Shown piece after piece: positions 25,990 through 35,989 of a stretch of 42,010 nt of DNA. The DNA is taken from positions 1 through 42,010 of the forward strand of contig JAIPHS010000003.1 of the NCBI GenBank assembly GCA_021735105.1, given 5' to 3'. The stretch comes from Candidatus Omnitrophota bacterium (lineage in GTDB: Bacteria > Omnitrophota > Gorgyraeia > Duberdicusellales > 4484-171). The position numbers and the translations under genes are program-made. The notes beneath the pieces are model-generated. The model saw only the letters and a list, made by a program, of their open reading frames with translations, was not told the origin of the DNA and made no database searches. Within the stretch, counting starts at the first letter, position 1. Each line of letters begins with the position of its first letter.

Positions 25990-27167
25990 AAAAACAAAAA
26001 TTAATTTTAGCATATTCCGGCGGCCTAGATACCTCCTGTTGCCTTAAATGGTTACAAGATAAAGGTTTTGAAGTTATTTGTTTTTCAGCTAATTTAGGCA
26101 GCGAGTTTTTACCAGAAGAAATAAAAACTAAAGCTAAGCAAGGGGGAGCTTCTAAGGTTTATGTTAAAGATTTAAGAAAAGAATTTTCACAAGACTATAT
26201 TTTATCAGCGCTTAAAGCTGGTGCTTTATATCAAAATAAATATTTGCTTAGCACCGCTTTGGGCCGGCCTTTGATTGCAAAATATTTAGTTGAAATTGCA
26301 AAATCAGAAAATGCTAAATTTGTTGCCCACGGCTGCAGCGGCAAAGGCAATGATCAGATAAGGCTGGAATTAGCAGTTAAGTCTCTTGCTCCGGAGTTAG
26401 AGATCGTTGCTCCTTTGCGCAGTTGGGAGTTAAACTCTCGGGAAGAAGAGATTGATTATGCAAAAAAAAATAATATATCTGTTGAATCTACGAAAAATAA
26501 AATTTATAGTATTGATAAAAATATTTGGGGGGTAAGCATTGAAGCAGGTTTACTAGAAGATTTAGGTAACAGCGTCCCCGAAGAAGCCTTTATTTTAACT
26601 AGGTCAGCTCAAGAGGCCCCGGAAAACTCTGAAAAATTAGAAATTGAGTTTTTTAAAGGGAAGCCAGTAAAAGTAAATAAAAAATCCATTAGTTTAACTC
26701 ATTTAATAGAAAAATTAAATAAAATCGGCGGCAGGCATGCAATTGGGCGCACTGACTTAGTCGAAGATAGAGTAGTGGGGATAAAATCTAGAGAAATTTA
26801 TGAGGCTCCGGCAGCTTGGATCTTATATAAAGCTTTAGCGGAGATAAAAGAATTGGTTTTTACCAAAGAGATGCTGGAATTTAAAGAAATCATTGCAGAA
26901 CGTTATGCTGATCTTACCTACCGCGGGTTTTGGTTTTATGAATTAAAAAATTCTCTGGATGCTTTTTTAGAAGAATCCTCAAATAAATTAACAGGTAAAG
27001 TCCGGTTTAAGCTATATAAAGGAAATATTATTACTTTAAAACGAAGTTCAAAATATTCTCAATACAAAAAGAGTTTAGCTACCTATGGCAAAAAAGATTC
27101 ATTTTCTAGAGAATGGGCAGAAGGGTTTATAAATATATTAGCAAATCCTTTTAGGAGAGGTAAATAA
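25986..27167 (+). CDS. argG: Argininosuccinate synthase
   Basis: LILAYSGGLDTSCCLKWL, ALGRPLIAKYLVEIA, AHGCSGKGNDQIRLE, GRHAIGRTDLVEDRVVGIKSREIYEAPAA; ATGA overlap with argF. Confidence 0.95.
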   Translation: MKKQKLILAYSGGLDTSCCLKWLQDKGFEVICFSANLGSEFLPEEIKTKAKQGGASKVYVKDLRKEFSQDYILSALKAGALYQNKYLLSTALGRPLIAKYLVEIAKSENAKFVAHGCSGKGNDQIRLELAVKSLAPELEIVAPLRSWELNSREEEIDYAKKNNISVESTKNKIYSIDKNIWGVSIEAGLLEDLGNSVPEEAFILTRSAQEAPENSEKLEIEFFKGKPVKVNKKSISLTHLIEKLNKIGGRHAIGRTDLVEDRVVGIKSREIYEAPAAWILYKALAEIKELVFTKEMLEFKEIIAERYADLTYRGFWFYELKNSLDAFLEESSNKLTGKVRFKLYKGNIITLKRSSKYSQYKKSLATYGKKDSFSREWAEGFINILANPFRRGK

Positions 27168-27169
27168 TA

Positions 27170-28552
27170 ATGAGTAAACAGATGTGGGGCGGTAGGTTTA
27201 AGAAGAAGATAAGCAAAGATTTTTTTCGTTTTCAAAAATCAATTGATTTTGATTGGAAGTTAGCTGAATATGATATTTATCATTCGATCATTCATGCTAC
27301 CGCTTTAAGAGAAGCAGGAATTTTAAGCAAAAGTGAGGCTAAAAAACTAACAGATGGATTAACTGATATTTTTAAAGAGGTCCAAAGGGGTGATTTTAAG
27401 CCGGATAGTAACTCAGAAGATATTCATACTGATATCCAAAATCGGATGGAAGAAAAACTAGGAGATTTGGCTCAAAAGCTGCATACTTTGCGTTCCCGCA
27501 ATGATCAAGTTGTTTTTGATCAAAAGTGGTATTGTTATAAAGAAGGGGTATATATATTGAGTCTTTTGAATGTAGTTTTATCGTCTTTAAATTATTTAGG
27601 CAATAAATACCGGGATGTCACTTTGCCCGGTTATACTCATACTCAAAGGGCGCAAATTGTATCTTTTCTAGATTATACCGGAGCGTTTTTTTGTATGTTT
27701 GAAAGAGATTTTCAAAGACTTGATAACTTTGTAAAAAAATCTTCAATCTATATTGGTTCAGGGGCCTTAGCCGGAAGCGCTATACCCAAATCTGCTTATT
27801 CTGAAGGAATAAAGAAATTTTTAAAAAATATTAAGCCGGGGATAAAGGAAGGAAGGTCTAAAACTGTTAAGAATTCCTTAGATAATGTTGCTAGCCGGGA
27901 TTTTGTTATTGAGTTTTTAAATATTTTATCTATTTTACAGATGCATTTATCCCGTTTGGCTGAAGATTTCATTCTTTATTCAACTAAAGAATTTAATTTT
28001 TTTGATTTACCGGAAGAATTTTGTACTGGATCTTCTCTGATGCCGCATAAGAAAAATCCTGACTTTTTAGAGTTAGTAAGGGGCAGTTGCGGAAAAATTT
28101 ATGGAAATTTAGTATCAATTTTAACTACGATGAAAGGTATTCCTTTGACTTATAACCGGGACATGCAGCTGGATAAAGAACCTCTATTTTCATCGACTGA
28201 GACAATTGAAGCTGAACTTGGTGTTTTGTCTGATTTCTTAAAAGGGATTAAAATAAAAAAAGGTCAAGTGGCTAAAGCATTAGAAGATCAAGAATTGTAT
28301 GCTACTGAACTTGTGGAGTTTTTGGTCAATAAAGACGTTGCTTTTAGGGTTGCTCATGATATAATAGGCAGATTAATACGATATTCGGAAGATAAAAATA
28401 TAAAAATTAAAGAGATGGATGATGTTGATTTAGCTAAATTTCATAAAAAGCTAACTGCTAAAGAAATAAAAAAGATAATGACACCCGAATATGCTATAGC
28501 ATCAAAAAAGTCTTTGCCTAAAAAAAAGCGCACTTCTTCCCATAAATCTTAA
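27170..28552 (+). CDS. argH: Argininosuccinate lyase
   Basis: MWGGRFKKK, DIHTDIQNRMEEKLGDLAQKLHTLRSRNDQV, GYTHTQRAQI, GSSLMPHKKNPDFLELVRG. Confidence 0.96.
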   Translation: MSKQMWGGRFKKKISKDFFRFQKSIDFDWKLAEYDIYHSIIHATALREAGILSKSEAKKLTDGLTDIFKEVQRGDFKPDSNSEDIHTDIQNRMEEKLGDLAQKLHTLRSRNDQVVFDQKWYCYKEGVYILSLLNVVLSSLNYLGNKYRDVTLPGYTHTQRAQIVSFLDYTGAFFCMFERDFQRLDNFVKKSSIYIGSGALAGSAIPKSAYSEGIKKFLKNIKPGIKEGRSKTVKNSLDNVASRDFVIEFLNILSILQMHLSRLAEDFILYSTKEFNFFDLPEEFCTGSSLMPHKKNPDFLELVRGSCGKIYGNLVSILTTMKGIPLTYNRDMQLDKEPLFSSTETIEAELGVLSDFLKGIKIKKGQVAKALEDQELYATELVEFLVNKDVAFRVAHDIIGRLIRYSEDKNIKIKEMDDVDLAKFHKKLTAKEIKKIMTPEYAIASKKSLPKKKRTSSHKS

Positions 28553-28566
28553 AATTACCTAAATTT

Positions 28567-29811
28567 ATGGATTATTTTAAATACAGAAATAATACTTTGT
28601 ATTGTGAAGGAATTCCGGTCAAAAAAATAGTTAAAAAGTATAATACTCCTCTTTTTATCTATAGCCAAAAGACTATACTAGAGCATTTTTCTAAACTAAA
28701 AAATGCTTTTAGTCAAATAAAGCCTTTAATTTGTTATTCAGTAAAGGCAAATTCAAATCTTTCTATTTTAAAGCTTTTAGTTAAAGCCGGTGCCGGCCTA
28801 GATATAGTTTCGGGAGGAGAACTCTATCGGGCCAAAAAAGTAAAATGTAATCCTAAAAAAATTGTTTATGCGTCGGTAGGGAAAACCGAAGGAGAAATTA
28901 AGGAAGCAATCGTCCAAGGTATCTTTATGTTTAACGTCGAGTCAATAAATGAATTAAAGCGAATAGACAAAATTGCTAAAAAGTTAGGTAAAAAGGTGAA
29001 AGTTTCCCTAAGGCTTAATCCTGACGTAGAGTCAAAAACTCATAAATATATTACTACTGGAAAAAAGGAAACAAAGTTTGGTATTGATAAAAAGAGCGCA
29101 AGAGAGGTTTTGCTTGGTGCAGATAAATATAAAAATCTTATCATATCCGGAATTCATCTTCATATTGGTTCACAAATTATAGAAAGTTCGCCTTTTGTTT
29201 CTGCTCTTTCGAAGACAAAAAAATTTCTTAAGCAATTGCCTAAAATTAAAAATTTAGAGTTTTTAAATATTGGAGGCGGTTTGGGGATTATTTATGGCAA
29301 TGAAAAGCCTCAGACTGCTAAAGAATTTGCCAGAAATATATTGCCTTTGCTAAAAAATATCGGCTTGAAAGTAATACTTGAGCCGGGTAGGTTTATTATG
29401 GGAAATGCGGGGATATTGGTAACCAAAGTCTTATATAACAAAGAAAGTTATAACAAGAGATTTATCGTAGTTGATGCTGCAATGAATGATTTTATCAGGC
29501 CTTCTTTGTATAGCGCTTATCATAAGATAATTTCGATTAATAAAAAGAAATCTTTAAAGAAAAATAAAGCAGCTGATATAGTAGGGCCAGTTTGTGAAAG
29601 TGGGGATTTTTTAGGTAAAGGCCGTAAAATTTCAGTATCTGAAGATGACTATTTAGCTGTTTTTGGCGCAGGAGCTTATGGAACTTCAATGAGCTCTAAC
29701 TATAATTCTAGGTGCCGCGGCCCAGAAGTTTTAGTTAAAGGCAAAAGGTCCTACAAAATAAAAGAAAGAGAAAGTTATCAAGACTTAATTAAAAAAGAAA
29801 TAATTATTTAA
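28567..29811 (+). CDS. lysA: Diaminopimelate decarboxylase
   Basis: YSVKANSNLSILKLL (PLP Lys), GGGLGIIYG, EPGRFIMGNAGIL, GPVCESGDFLGKGR, GAYGTSMSSNYNSRCRGPEVLV. Confidence 0.95.
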   Translation: MDYFKYRNNTLYCEGIPVKKIVKKYNTPLFIYSQKTILEHFSKLKNAFSQIKPLICYSVKANSNLSILKLLVKAGAGLDIVSGGELYRAKKVKCNPKKIVYASVGKTEGEIKEAIVQGIFMFNVESINELKRIDKIAKKLGKKVKVSLRLNPDVESKTHKYITTGKKETKFGIDKKSAREVLLGADKYKNLIISGIHLHIGSQIIESSPFVSALSKTKKFLKQLPKIKNLEFLNIGGGLGIIYGNEKPQTAKEFARNILPLLKNIGLKVILEPGRFIMGNAGILVTKVLYNKESYNKRFIVVDAAMNDFIRPSLYSAYHKIISINKKKSLKKNKAADIVGPVCESGDFLGKGRKISVSEDDYLAVFGAGAYGTSMSSNYNSRCRGPEVLVKGKRSYKIKERESYQDLIKKEIII

Positions 29812-29824
29812 AATATTATAACTT

Positions 29825-30712
29825 ATGAGTAAGATAAAGTTTTATAAACTACAAGCTTCGGGTAATGATTTTATCTTAATTGATAAAAATAAGTTTTTAA
29901 AAGATAAAGGCAAAAAGTATCTTTCTGCTTTTGCTAAAAAGTATTGCATAAGAAAACAAGCAATAGGAGCTGACGGCTTGTTAGTTGTTGAACCTTCAAA
30001 GAAAGGTGATTTTAAAATGAGGATTTTTAATGCTGATGGCACAGAAGCACAAATGTGCGGTAACGGAGCCCGGTGTGTAGCCCTATGGAAGGCATGCTCG
30101 GCTAATTTAGGATGCAATAAAAAGATAAAGTTTGATACAAAGGCAGGAATTATTGAAGCTAGTTTGACAAGTAAAATAAAAAAAGAAAAAAATTTAATTT
30201 CTGCGAGAGTAAAAGCAAAAGTCACCAAACCCTTTGGTTTGCTTAAAAATATACCGCTTCATATTTTGGGCCGGAAAATTAAAGTTAATTTTATAAATAC
30301 CGGGGTTCCCCATGTGGTTATATTTGTAGATGGCCTAGATGATATAGAGGTAGAAAAAATTGCTCGGCCGATAAGATTTCATAAACAATTTTTTCCTCAA
30401 GGAACCAATGTTAATTTTGTTGAACCTCTAGACAGTGGAAAGATTAAAATCAGGACTTATGAACGAGGAGTTGAGGCAGAAACCTTAGCTTGCGGTACAG
30501 GCAGTATTGCCTCAGCCATTCTTTATTCTGTAAAAAGACAAACTAAAAATAAAAAAGTTAGGCAAGGGCAGAAAATTAGAATACAAACAAAAGGCGGAGA
30601 AATTCTAAAAGTTGCTTTTAAATTAAATAAAGATCAGGCGAAAGATGTATGGTTTGAAGGAAAGACTTATTGTGTTTATGAAGGCCAGCTTGAAAATAAA
30701 GGTATTCGCTAA
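29825..30712 (+). CDS. dapF: Diaminopimelate epimerase
   Basis: ASGNDFILID, GADGLLVVEPS, NADGTEAQMCGNGARCVA, RTYERGVEAETLACGTGSIAS. Confidence 0.95.
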   Translation: MSKIKFYKLQASGNDFILIDKNKFLKDKGKKYLSAFAKKYCIRKQAIGADGLLVVEPSKKGDFKMRIFNADGTEAQMCGNGARCVALWKACSANLGCNKKIKFDTKAGIIEASLTSKIKKEKNLISARVKAKVTKPFGLLKNIPLHILGRKIKVNFINTGVPHVVIFVDGLDDIEVEKIARPIRFHKQFFPQGTNVNFVEPLDSGKIKIRTYERGVEAETLACGTGSIASAILYSVKRQTKNKKVRQGQKIRIQTKGGEILKVAFKLNKDQAKDVWFEGKTYCVYEGQLENKGIR

Positions 30713-30739
30713 ATAATTACATTTTTAATGGGAGGATGT
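30709..30739 (+). repeat. 31-nt leader element, copy A (upstream of dapA)
   Basis: ctaaataattacatttttaatgggaggatgt; 29/31 identical to 37278-37308. Confidence 0.75.
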
Positions 30740-30741
30740 TT

Positions 30742-31623
30742 ATGCTTAAGGGAAGTATGGTGGCTTTAGTTACCCCGTTTAAGAAGAATGGGTCAATAGA
30801 CGAAGATAAGCTTAGGTTTTTGATTAATTGGCATATAAAAAATAAGACAGATGGGATTTTAGTCTGCGGTACCACTGGTGAAAGTGCAACCTTGACTCAT
30901 CAAGAGCATAAAAAAATAATTGGTATTGCGGTGGATGAGGCAAAAAATAAGGTGCCAATCATTGCTGGAGCTGGATCTAATTCCACCGATGAAGCTTTGA
31001 ATTTAACTAAATATGCCAAAAAGGTTGGGGCTGACTATGCTTTGGTTATAACACCTTATTATAATAAGCCTACACAATCTGGACTTATTCAGCATTTTAA
31101 AAAAATATCTAAAGCAGTTAATATTCCGATTATTATCTATAATGTTCCCGGCCGGACCGGAATAAATATATTGCCTGAAACTGTAGTAGAGATTGCTAAC
31201 AGCTGCAAAAATATTATAGGGATAAAAGAAGCGTCGGGAAGCTTGTCTCAAGCTACAGAAATTATGTCTAAGGCACCAAAAGGCTTTTCTCTTTTATCAG
31301 GAAATGATCAAATAATTTTACCAATTATCTCAATAGGTGGTTCTGGAGTAGTGTCGGTTGTAGCTAATGTTGTACCGAAGGAAACCCATCAATTGACTGA
31401 AAGTTTTCTAAAGGGTGGTCTAAAGAAAGCAAAAAAAATACAATTAGAGCTTTATGATTTAATTAAGGCTTTATTTATCGAGACCAATCCTATCCCTGTT
31501 AAAACTGCTTTAAACCTTATGGGGCTTATTGAAGGTAATTTTAGGTTACCTCTCTGCAAGATGGATAAAAAGAATTTGACTAAACTTAAAAAAACCTTAA
31601 AAGAATATCGATTGATTAAATAG
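30742..31623 (+). CDS. dapA: 4-hydroxy-tetrahydrodipicolinate synthase
   Basis: VALVTPFKKNGSID, VCGTTGESATLTHQEH, YYNKPTQSGLIQHF, YNVPGRTGINI, GIKEASGSL. ATG at 30742 fits the GGGAGG SD. Confidence 0.95.
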   Translation: MLKGSMVALVTPFKKNGSIDEDKLRFLINWHIKNKTDGILVCGTTGESATLTHQEHKKIIGIAVDEAKNKVPIIAGAGSNSTDEALNLTKYAKKVGADYALVITPYYNKPTQSGLIQHFKKISKAVNIPIIIYNVPGRTGINILPETVVEIANSCKNIIGIKEASGSLSQATEIMSKAPKGFSLLSGNDQIILPIISIGGSGVVSVVANVVPKETHQLTESFLKGGLKKAKKIQLELYDLIKALFIETNPIPVKTALNLMGLIEGNFRLPLCKMDKKNLTKLKKTLKEYRLIK

Positions 31624-31633
31624 TGGAGGATAC

Positions 31634-32425
31634 ATGGTTAATCTAGCGATAAATGGTATTTGCGGCAAGATGGGTAAGAGAATTCTTCGTTTATCTAAAC
31701 AAGATGAACAAATTAAAATAGTGGTTGGTTTTGAACAAAAAAATCATCCGAAAATAGGAGAAAAGATAGACGCGGTTGAAGTATTTGCTGATTACAACCG
31801 AATTCAACAATGTGATACTATTATTGATTTTAGCGCACCAGGGGCAACTTTGGCAATGTTAAAAAAGGCCAAAGATTCTAAAAAAAGTATAGTTATCGGA
31901 ACAACTAATCTTGACAAAAAACAAGAAGCAGAAATTAAAGAAATTTCAAAAGATATTCCGGTAGTCTATTCACCTAATATGAGTATAGGGGTAAACCTTT
32001 TTTTCAAGATATTAAAGACAGCTGCCTCTGTTTTGAAAGAATATCGGGTGGCTATAAAAGAAGCTCATCATATACATAAAAAAGATGCTCCTTCCGGTAC
32101 TGCAAAGAAATTAGCAGAGATTATAAATGAATTTGGTTTTGATTTAGGTTATGGCCAAATAAAGGCAAAAAGAAAAGGCGAAATTATTGGTGACCATCAA
32201 GTGACTTTTGAAAATGATTTTGATTCTTTTAAAATTGTTCATCATGCTAAAACCAGAGATATTTTTGCCCAAGGCGCGATAATTGCAGCTAAGTGGATTA
32301 AAGGTAAATCTGCCGGGCTGTATTCTATGGAAGATGTACTATTTAGTCCAAAGTCCAAAGTCCAAAGCCTTAACTACGATATGCAAAATACGGTATACAA
32401 AAATAAAAGGAGAGAAGATGTTTGA
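31634..32425 (+). CDS. dapB: 4-hydroxy-tetrahydrodipicolinate reductase
   Basis: INGICGKMGKRIL, IDFSAPGATLAML, VIGTTNL, SPNMSIGVNLFF, EAHHIHKKDAPSGTA, GLYSMEDVL; about 25-aa non-conserved tail. Confidence 0.95.
   Translation: MVNLAINGICGKMGKRILRLSKQDEQIKIVVGFEQKNHPKIGEKIDAVEVFADYNRIQQCDTIIDFSAPGATLAMLKKAKDSKKSIVIGTTNLDKKQEAEIKEISKDIPVVYSPNMSIGVNLFFKILKTAASVLKEYRVAIKEAHHIHKKDAPSGTAKKLAEIINEFGFDLGYGQIKAKRKGEIIGDHQVTFENDFDSFKIVHHAKTRDIFAQGAIIAAKWIKGKSAGLYSMEDVLFSPKSKVQSLNYDMQNTVYKNKRREDV
32346..32366 (+). repeat. Heptanucleotide tandem repeat (GTCCAAA)x3 in the 3' end of dapB
   Basis: gtccaaa gtccaaa gtccaaa, three perfect copies. Confidence 0.9.
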
Positions 32426-33581
32426 TTTTTCAAAAAATTTAAGGAAATTGCCCCCCTATCTATTTGCAGCAATTGATGATAAAAAGGCAGATTTGCGAAA
32501 AAAAGGAGTAAAGTTCCTAGATCTTAGCGTAGGAGATCCGGATATACAAGCACCGGCGAATGTAGTGAAAGTTTTGTCTAAATCCGCTAAATTGAAAAGC
32601 AATCAAAAGTATGCTTCTAACAGAGGAAAGCTTCAATTACGCAAAAGTATAAAAAAATGGATGAAAAAAAGGTTTAAGGTTAACTTAGTTGATTCTCAAA
32701 TTTTACCTGTTTTAGGAACCAAGGAAGCCTTGGCTCATCTTCCAGTAGGCTTAATCAATAAGGGTGATTATATTATAACTCCTTCTCCCGGTTACCCTGG
32801 TTATAGGGCTGCGGGTGTTTTATCCGGGGCAAGAGTTTATCAATTGCCTCTTTTAGAGAAAAGTAATTTTTTACCTGATTTAGAAAAAATACCGAAATCA
32901 GTGAAAAAACGGGCTAAGATTATCTATCTCAACTATCCAAATAATCCTACAACTGTGTTTGCCCCGAAATCTTTTATGGAAAAAGTAGTAAAATTTTGCC
33001 TAAAAAATAAGATTTTACTTGTTTGGGATAATGCTTATTCTGAAATTTATTTTGATAAAAAACCTTTAAGTATATTACAGATAAAAGATGCAAAAAAAAT
33101 AGCTTTAGAGTTTCATTCTCTTTCTAAAACATTTTGTATGACAGGGTTTAGAGTTGGTTGGGTTTGTGGCAATCCTGATGCCGTAAATATTTTAGCAAAA
33201 GTTAAATCAAATGTTGATTCAGGAATTTTTGGAGTTGTTCAGGATGCAGCTATTACAGCTCTAGATAAAGATTCAGCTTATGTAACGAATTTAAGAAAAA
33301 TATTTAGCCGGAGAAGAAAATATTTACTAGAGGCTTTAAGGAAAGTAGGTTTTAAGAAGTTCTATGCTGATTCTACATTTTATGTTTGGGCGAAATTGCC
33401 AGCTTCATTTAAATCTTCTTTAGAATTTAGCAGGTATTTAATAGAAGAAGAAAAAATAGTTGCTACTCCGGGGGCAGGTTTTGGTAAATACGGAGAAGGC
33501 TTTATTCGTTTTGCCCTTACTGTAGATAAGAGTAAATTAAGGGATATTTTTAAGAAAAAAATACCAGGCTTAGATATCTAG
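32418..33581 (+). CDS. dapL: LL-diaminopimelate aminotransferase-like class I/II aminotransferase
   Basis: LSVGDPDIQAP, PSPGYPGYRAAGVLSG, YLNYPNNPTT, HSLSKTFCMTGFRVGW; position after dapAB. ATG at 32418 after GGAGAG rather than 32283 inside dapB. Confidence 0.85.
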   Translation: MFDFSKNLRKLPPYLFAAIDDKKADLRKKGVKFLDLSVGDPDIQAPANVVKVLSKSAKLKSNQKYASNRGKLQLRKSIKKWMKKRFKVNLVDSQILPVLGTKEALAHLPVGLINKGDYIITPSPGYPGYRAAGVLSGARVYQLPLLEKSNFLPDLEKIPKSVKKRAKIIYLNYPNNPTTVFAPKSFMEKVVKFCLKNKILLVWDNAYSEIYFDKKPLSILQIKDAKKIALEFHSLSKTFCMTGFRVGWVCGNPDAVNILAKVKSNVDSGIFGVVQDAAITALDKDSAYVTNLRKIFSRRRKYLLEALRKVGFKKFYADSTFYVWAKLPASFKSSLEFSRYLIEEEKIVATPGAGFGKYGEGFIRFALTVDKSKLRDIFKKKIPGLDI

Positions 33582-33592
33582 GGGGGGGATTT

Positions 33593-34141
33593 GTGCGTTT
33601 TTTAATACTATTTATATTCTTAGTTTTTTGTTCAATTAATCTATTTGCTTTGGGCCTAAAGAGCTCTGTGTTTGAAAATGGCGGCTACATACCAGATCGT
33701 TATACTTGTGATGGAAAAAATTATTCACCGCCTTTGAGCTGGGACAATTTGCCAAAAGACACCAAGAGCATTGCCCTAGTTGTTGATGATTTAAATGCTC
33801 CGCTTGGTATTTGGGTCCATTGGCTTATCTATAATTTACCAATTGATAAAGAGGGCATTGAGGAAAATATTAGCAATGAAAAAATAGACTCTTTAGGGGC
33901 ACAGCAGGGCAAAAATGATTTTGGCCAGATAAGTTATGGTGGGCCATGCCCGCCTTCTGGGCCAGCTCATAAATATTCATTTAGACTATATGCCTTAGAT
34001 AAAAATATTACAACTGAGAATGAGATTGATAAATCTGAATTCATGAAGTTAATTCAGGGCCATATCATAGCGCAGACAAAATTGTCAGGATTTTATCAAC
34101 GCCGGCAGAACAAAAAAGGAGAAAAGGATGAAAAAAATTAA
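33593..34141 (+). CDS. Secreted PEBP/YbhB-family protein (GTG start)
   Basis: Signal peptide [69 protein letters not shown]. Confidence 0.9.
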   Translation: MRFLILFIFLVFCSINLFALGLKSSVFENGGYIPDRYTCDGKNYSPPLSWDNLPKDTKSIALVVDDLNAPLGIWVHWLIYNLPIDKEGIEENISNEKIDSLGAQQGKNDFGQISYGGPCPPSGPAHKYSFRLYALDKNITTENEIDKSEFMKLIQGHIIAQTKLSGFYQRRQNKKGEKDEKN

Positions 34142-35402
34142 ATCTGTTAAAGCAAGAGAAATTATTGATTCACGGGGAAATCCTACAGTAGAAGTAGATG
34201 TTTTATTAAGTGAAGGAGTTTTAGCTAGAGCAGCTGTTCCCTCGGGTGCTTCAACTGGTGAATTTGAGGCCCTAGAATTACGGGATAAAAACAAAAAAAG
34301 ATTTTTAGGCAAAGGTGTCCAAAAAGCGGTTAAAAATGTTAATCAAAAAATAGCACCAAAAATTAAAGGTAAGGTTTCTGATTATAAGAAAATCGATAAG
34401 CTTCTTCTTGATTTAGATGGTACTCTGAATAAAAAAAAGTTAGGGGCTAATGCAATTTTAGGAGTATCTTTAGCTGTAGCTAAAGCAGCAGCTAAATCGG
34501 AAGGCAAACCTTTTTATAGATATTTAGGCAAAGCAAAAGCAAATATTTTGCCTCTGCCTTTGATGAATATTATAAACGGAGGAATGCATGCGGATAATAA
34601 TTTAGATATTCAAGAATTTATGATTATCCCGGCTGGTTTTAGTTCTTTTAAAAGGTCCTTACAGGCGGCTTGTGAAATATTCCATCAGCTCAAATCGATA
34701 TTGAAATCCAAAAAGCTTTCTACTTCCGTGGGGGATGAGGGCGGATTTGCCCCTAAATTAAAGAGTAATGAACAAGCTTTAAAACTTATCTTAAAAGCAA
34801 TAGATGAAGCCGGCTATATTCCCGGCCGTCATGTTTATTTGGCACTTGATTCAGCTGCTAGTTCATTCTATAAAAAAGGAAAGTACCTTTTTGAGGGAAA
34901 AATGAGAGATGTAAATTATATGGTTGATTTTTATGCTAAGATTTGCAGTAGGTATCCTATTGTATCTTTAGAAGACGGCCTATATGAAGAAGATTGGCAA
35001 GGTTGGCTTAAACTTAGCAAAAAATTGACTAGAAAAATACAGCTTGTCGGAGATGATTTATTTGTAACTAATACTGAGAGATTAAAGAGAGGTATTGATC
35101 AAAACATTGCCAATTCAATTTTGATTAAAGTTAACCAAATTGGTACCTTAACTGAAACTATAGAAGCAATTGATATGGCCCATGCGGCTGGTTATACTGC
35201 CGTTATATCACATCGTTCCGGTGAGACGGAAGACACTACTATAGCTCATTTAGCAGTGGGGGCATCAGCCGGCCAGATTAAAACTGGTTCTTTGTCTCGA
35301 ACCGATAGGGTTGCTAAATATAATGAACTTTTAAGAATCGAAGAGGAACTAGGTAAAAAAGCTGTCTATGGCGGAAAAACTTTTAAATATAAAGCGCGCT
35401 AA
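34128..35402 (+). CDS. eno: Enolase
   Basis: [82 protein letters not shown]. Confidence 0.97.
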   Translation: MKKIKSVKAREIIDSRGNPTVEVDVLLSEGVLARAAVPSGASTGEFEALELRDKNKKRFLGKGVQKAVKNVNQKIAPKIKGKVSDYKKIDKLLLDLDGTLNKKKLGANAILGVSLAVAKAAAKSEGKPFYRYLGKAKANILPLPLMNIINGGMHADNNLDIQEFMIIPAGFSSFKRSLQAACEIFHQLKSILKSKKLSTSVGDEGGFAPKLKSNEQALKLILKAIDEAGYIPGRHVYLALDSAASSFYKKGKYLFEGKMRDVNYMVDFYAKICSRYPIVSLEDGLYEEDWQGWLKLSKKLTRKIQLVGDDLFVTNTERLKRGIDQNIANSILIKVNQIGTLTETIEAIDMAHAAGYTAVISHRSGETEDTTIAHLAVGASAGQIKTGSLSRTDRVAKYNELLRIEEELGKKAVYGGKTFKYKAR

Positions 35403-35664
35403 ATTTTTAAAACTATTGTTGCTGGGAGTAGCAATTTTTATTTTAGCAATGATAGTCTATTTTCCTGATTATTCTAAATTAAAAAACTTAAAGGAAGAAA
35501 ACCAAAAATTAATCAAAAAAATCGATAATTTAAAGAAAGATATTATAAATTATGAGATTAAAAATAAAAAATTAGAAGAGAATTCTTATTTTTATGAAAA
35601 AATTGCTCGGGAAAAGCTAGGTGTTGCCCGGGAAGATGAGATATTAGTTGACATAGAAGAATAA
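35368..35664 (+). CDS. DivIC/FtsB-like septum protein
   Basis: One TM followed by coiled coil and [22 protein letters not shown]; overlaps eno by 35 nt out of frame. Confidence 0.75.
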   Translation: MAEKLLNIKRAKFLKLLLLGVAIFILAMIVYFPDYSKLKNLKEENQKLIKKIDNLKKDIINYEIKNKKLEENSYFYEKIAREKLGVAREDEILVDIEE

Positions 35665-35675
35665 GATTGTACAAT
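35648..35675 (+). promoter_or_regulatory. tRNA promoter TTGACA-16-TACAAT, -35 inside the divIC 3' end
   Basis: TTGACA 35648-35653, TACAAT 35670-35675, tRNA 5' end at 35687. Confidence 0.6.
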
Positions 35676-35686
35676 ACTAAAACAAT

Positions 35687-35763
<77 letters not shown>

Positions 35764-35772
35764 GAAAAACAC

Positions 35773-35809
35773 AATCCCAGCTTACATATCTGTAGGTTGG
35801 GGTTTTTTA
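35773..35809 (+). terminator. Rho-independent terminator after tRNA-fMet
   Basis: AATCCCAGCTTACA-tatc-TGTAGGTTGGGGTT followed by TTTT; 14-bp stem with G-U pairs. Confidence 0.8.
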
Positions 35810-35928
35810 TTAATTATTATTTTTGTTAGTTAAATATGATTAAGAATTAATTTTTCAAGCTTAAATCTATTGGTGAACCGAGAACGTAAGTTTGATTTTT
35901 TTGCGTACTAACAAAAAAGTGATATAAT

Positions 35929-35949
35929 TTAAGTCTTAAGTCCTAAGTT
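35929..35949 (+). repeat. Degenerate heptanucleotide repeat TTAAGTC-TTAAGTC-CTAAGTT
   Basis: Read directly; lies in the predicted leader of the 35990 gene. Confidence 0.6.
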
Positions 35950-35989
35950 AATATTTTTAGACTTTGAACTGATTTAAACAGGAGGTAAA

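Noticed and set aside
25847-26047. 66-aa plus-strand ORF across the argF/argG junction
   Set aside because: Out-of-frame overlap with both conserved genes; no independent signal.
32283-32417. Track's N-terminal extension of the DapL ORF
   Set aside because: Lies inside dapB and includes the heptad repeat out of frame; GGAGAG-ATG at 32418 begins the conserved MFDFSKNLRKLPPYLFAAID sequence.
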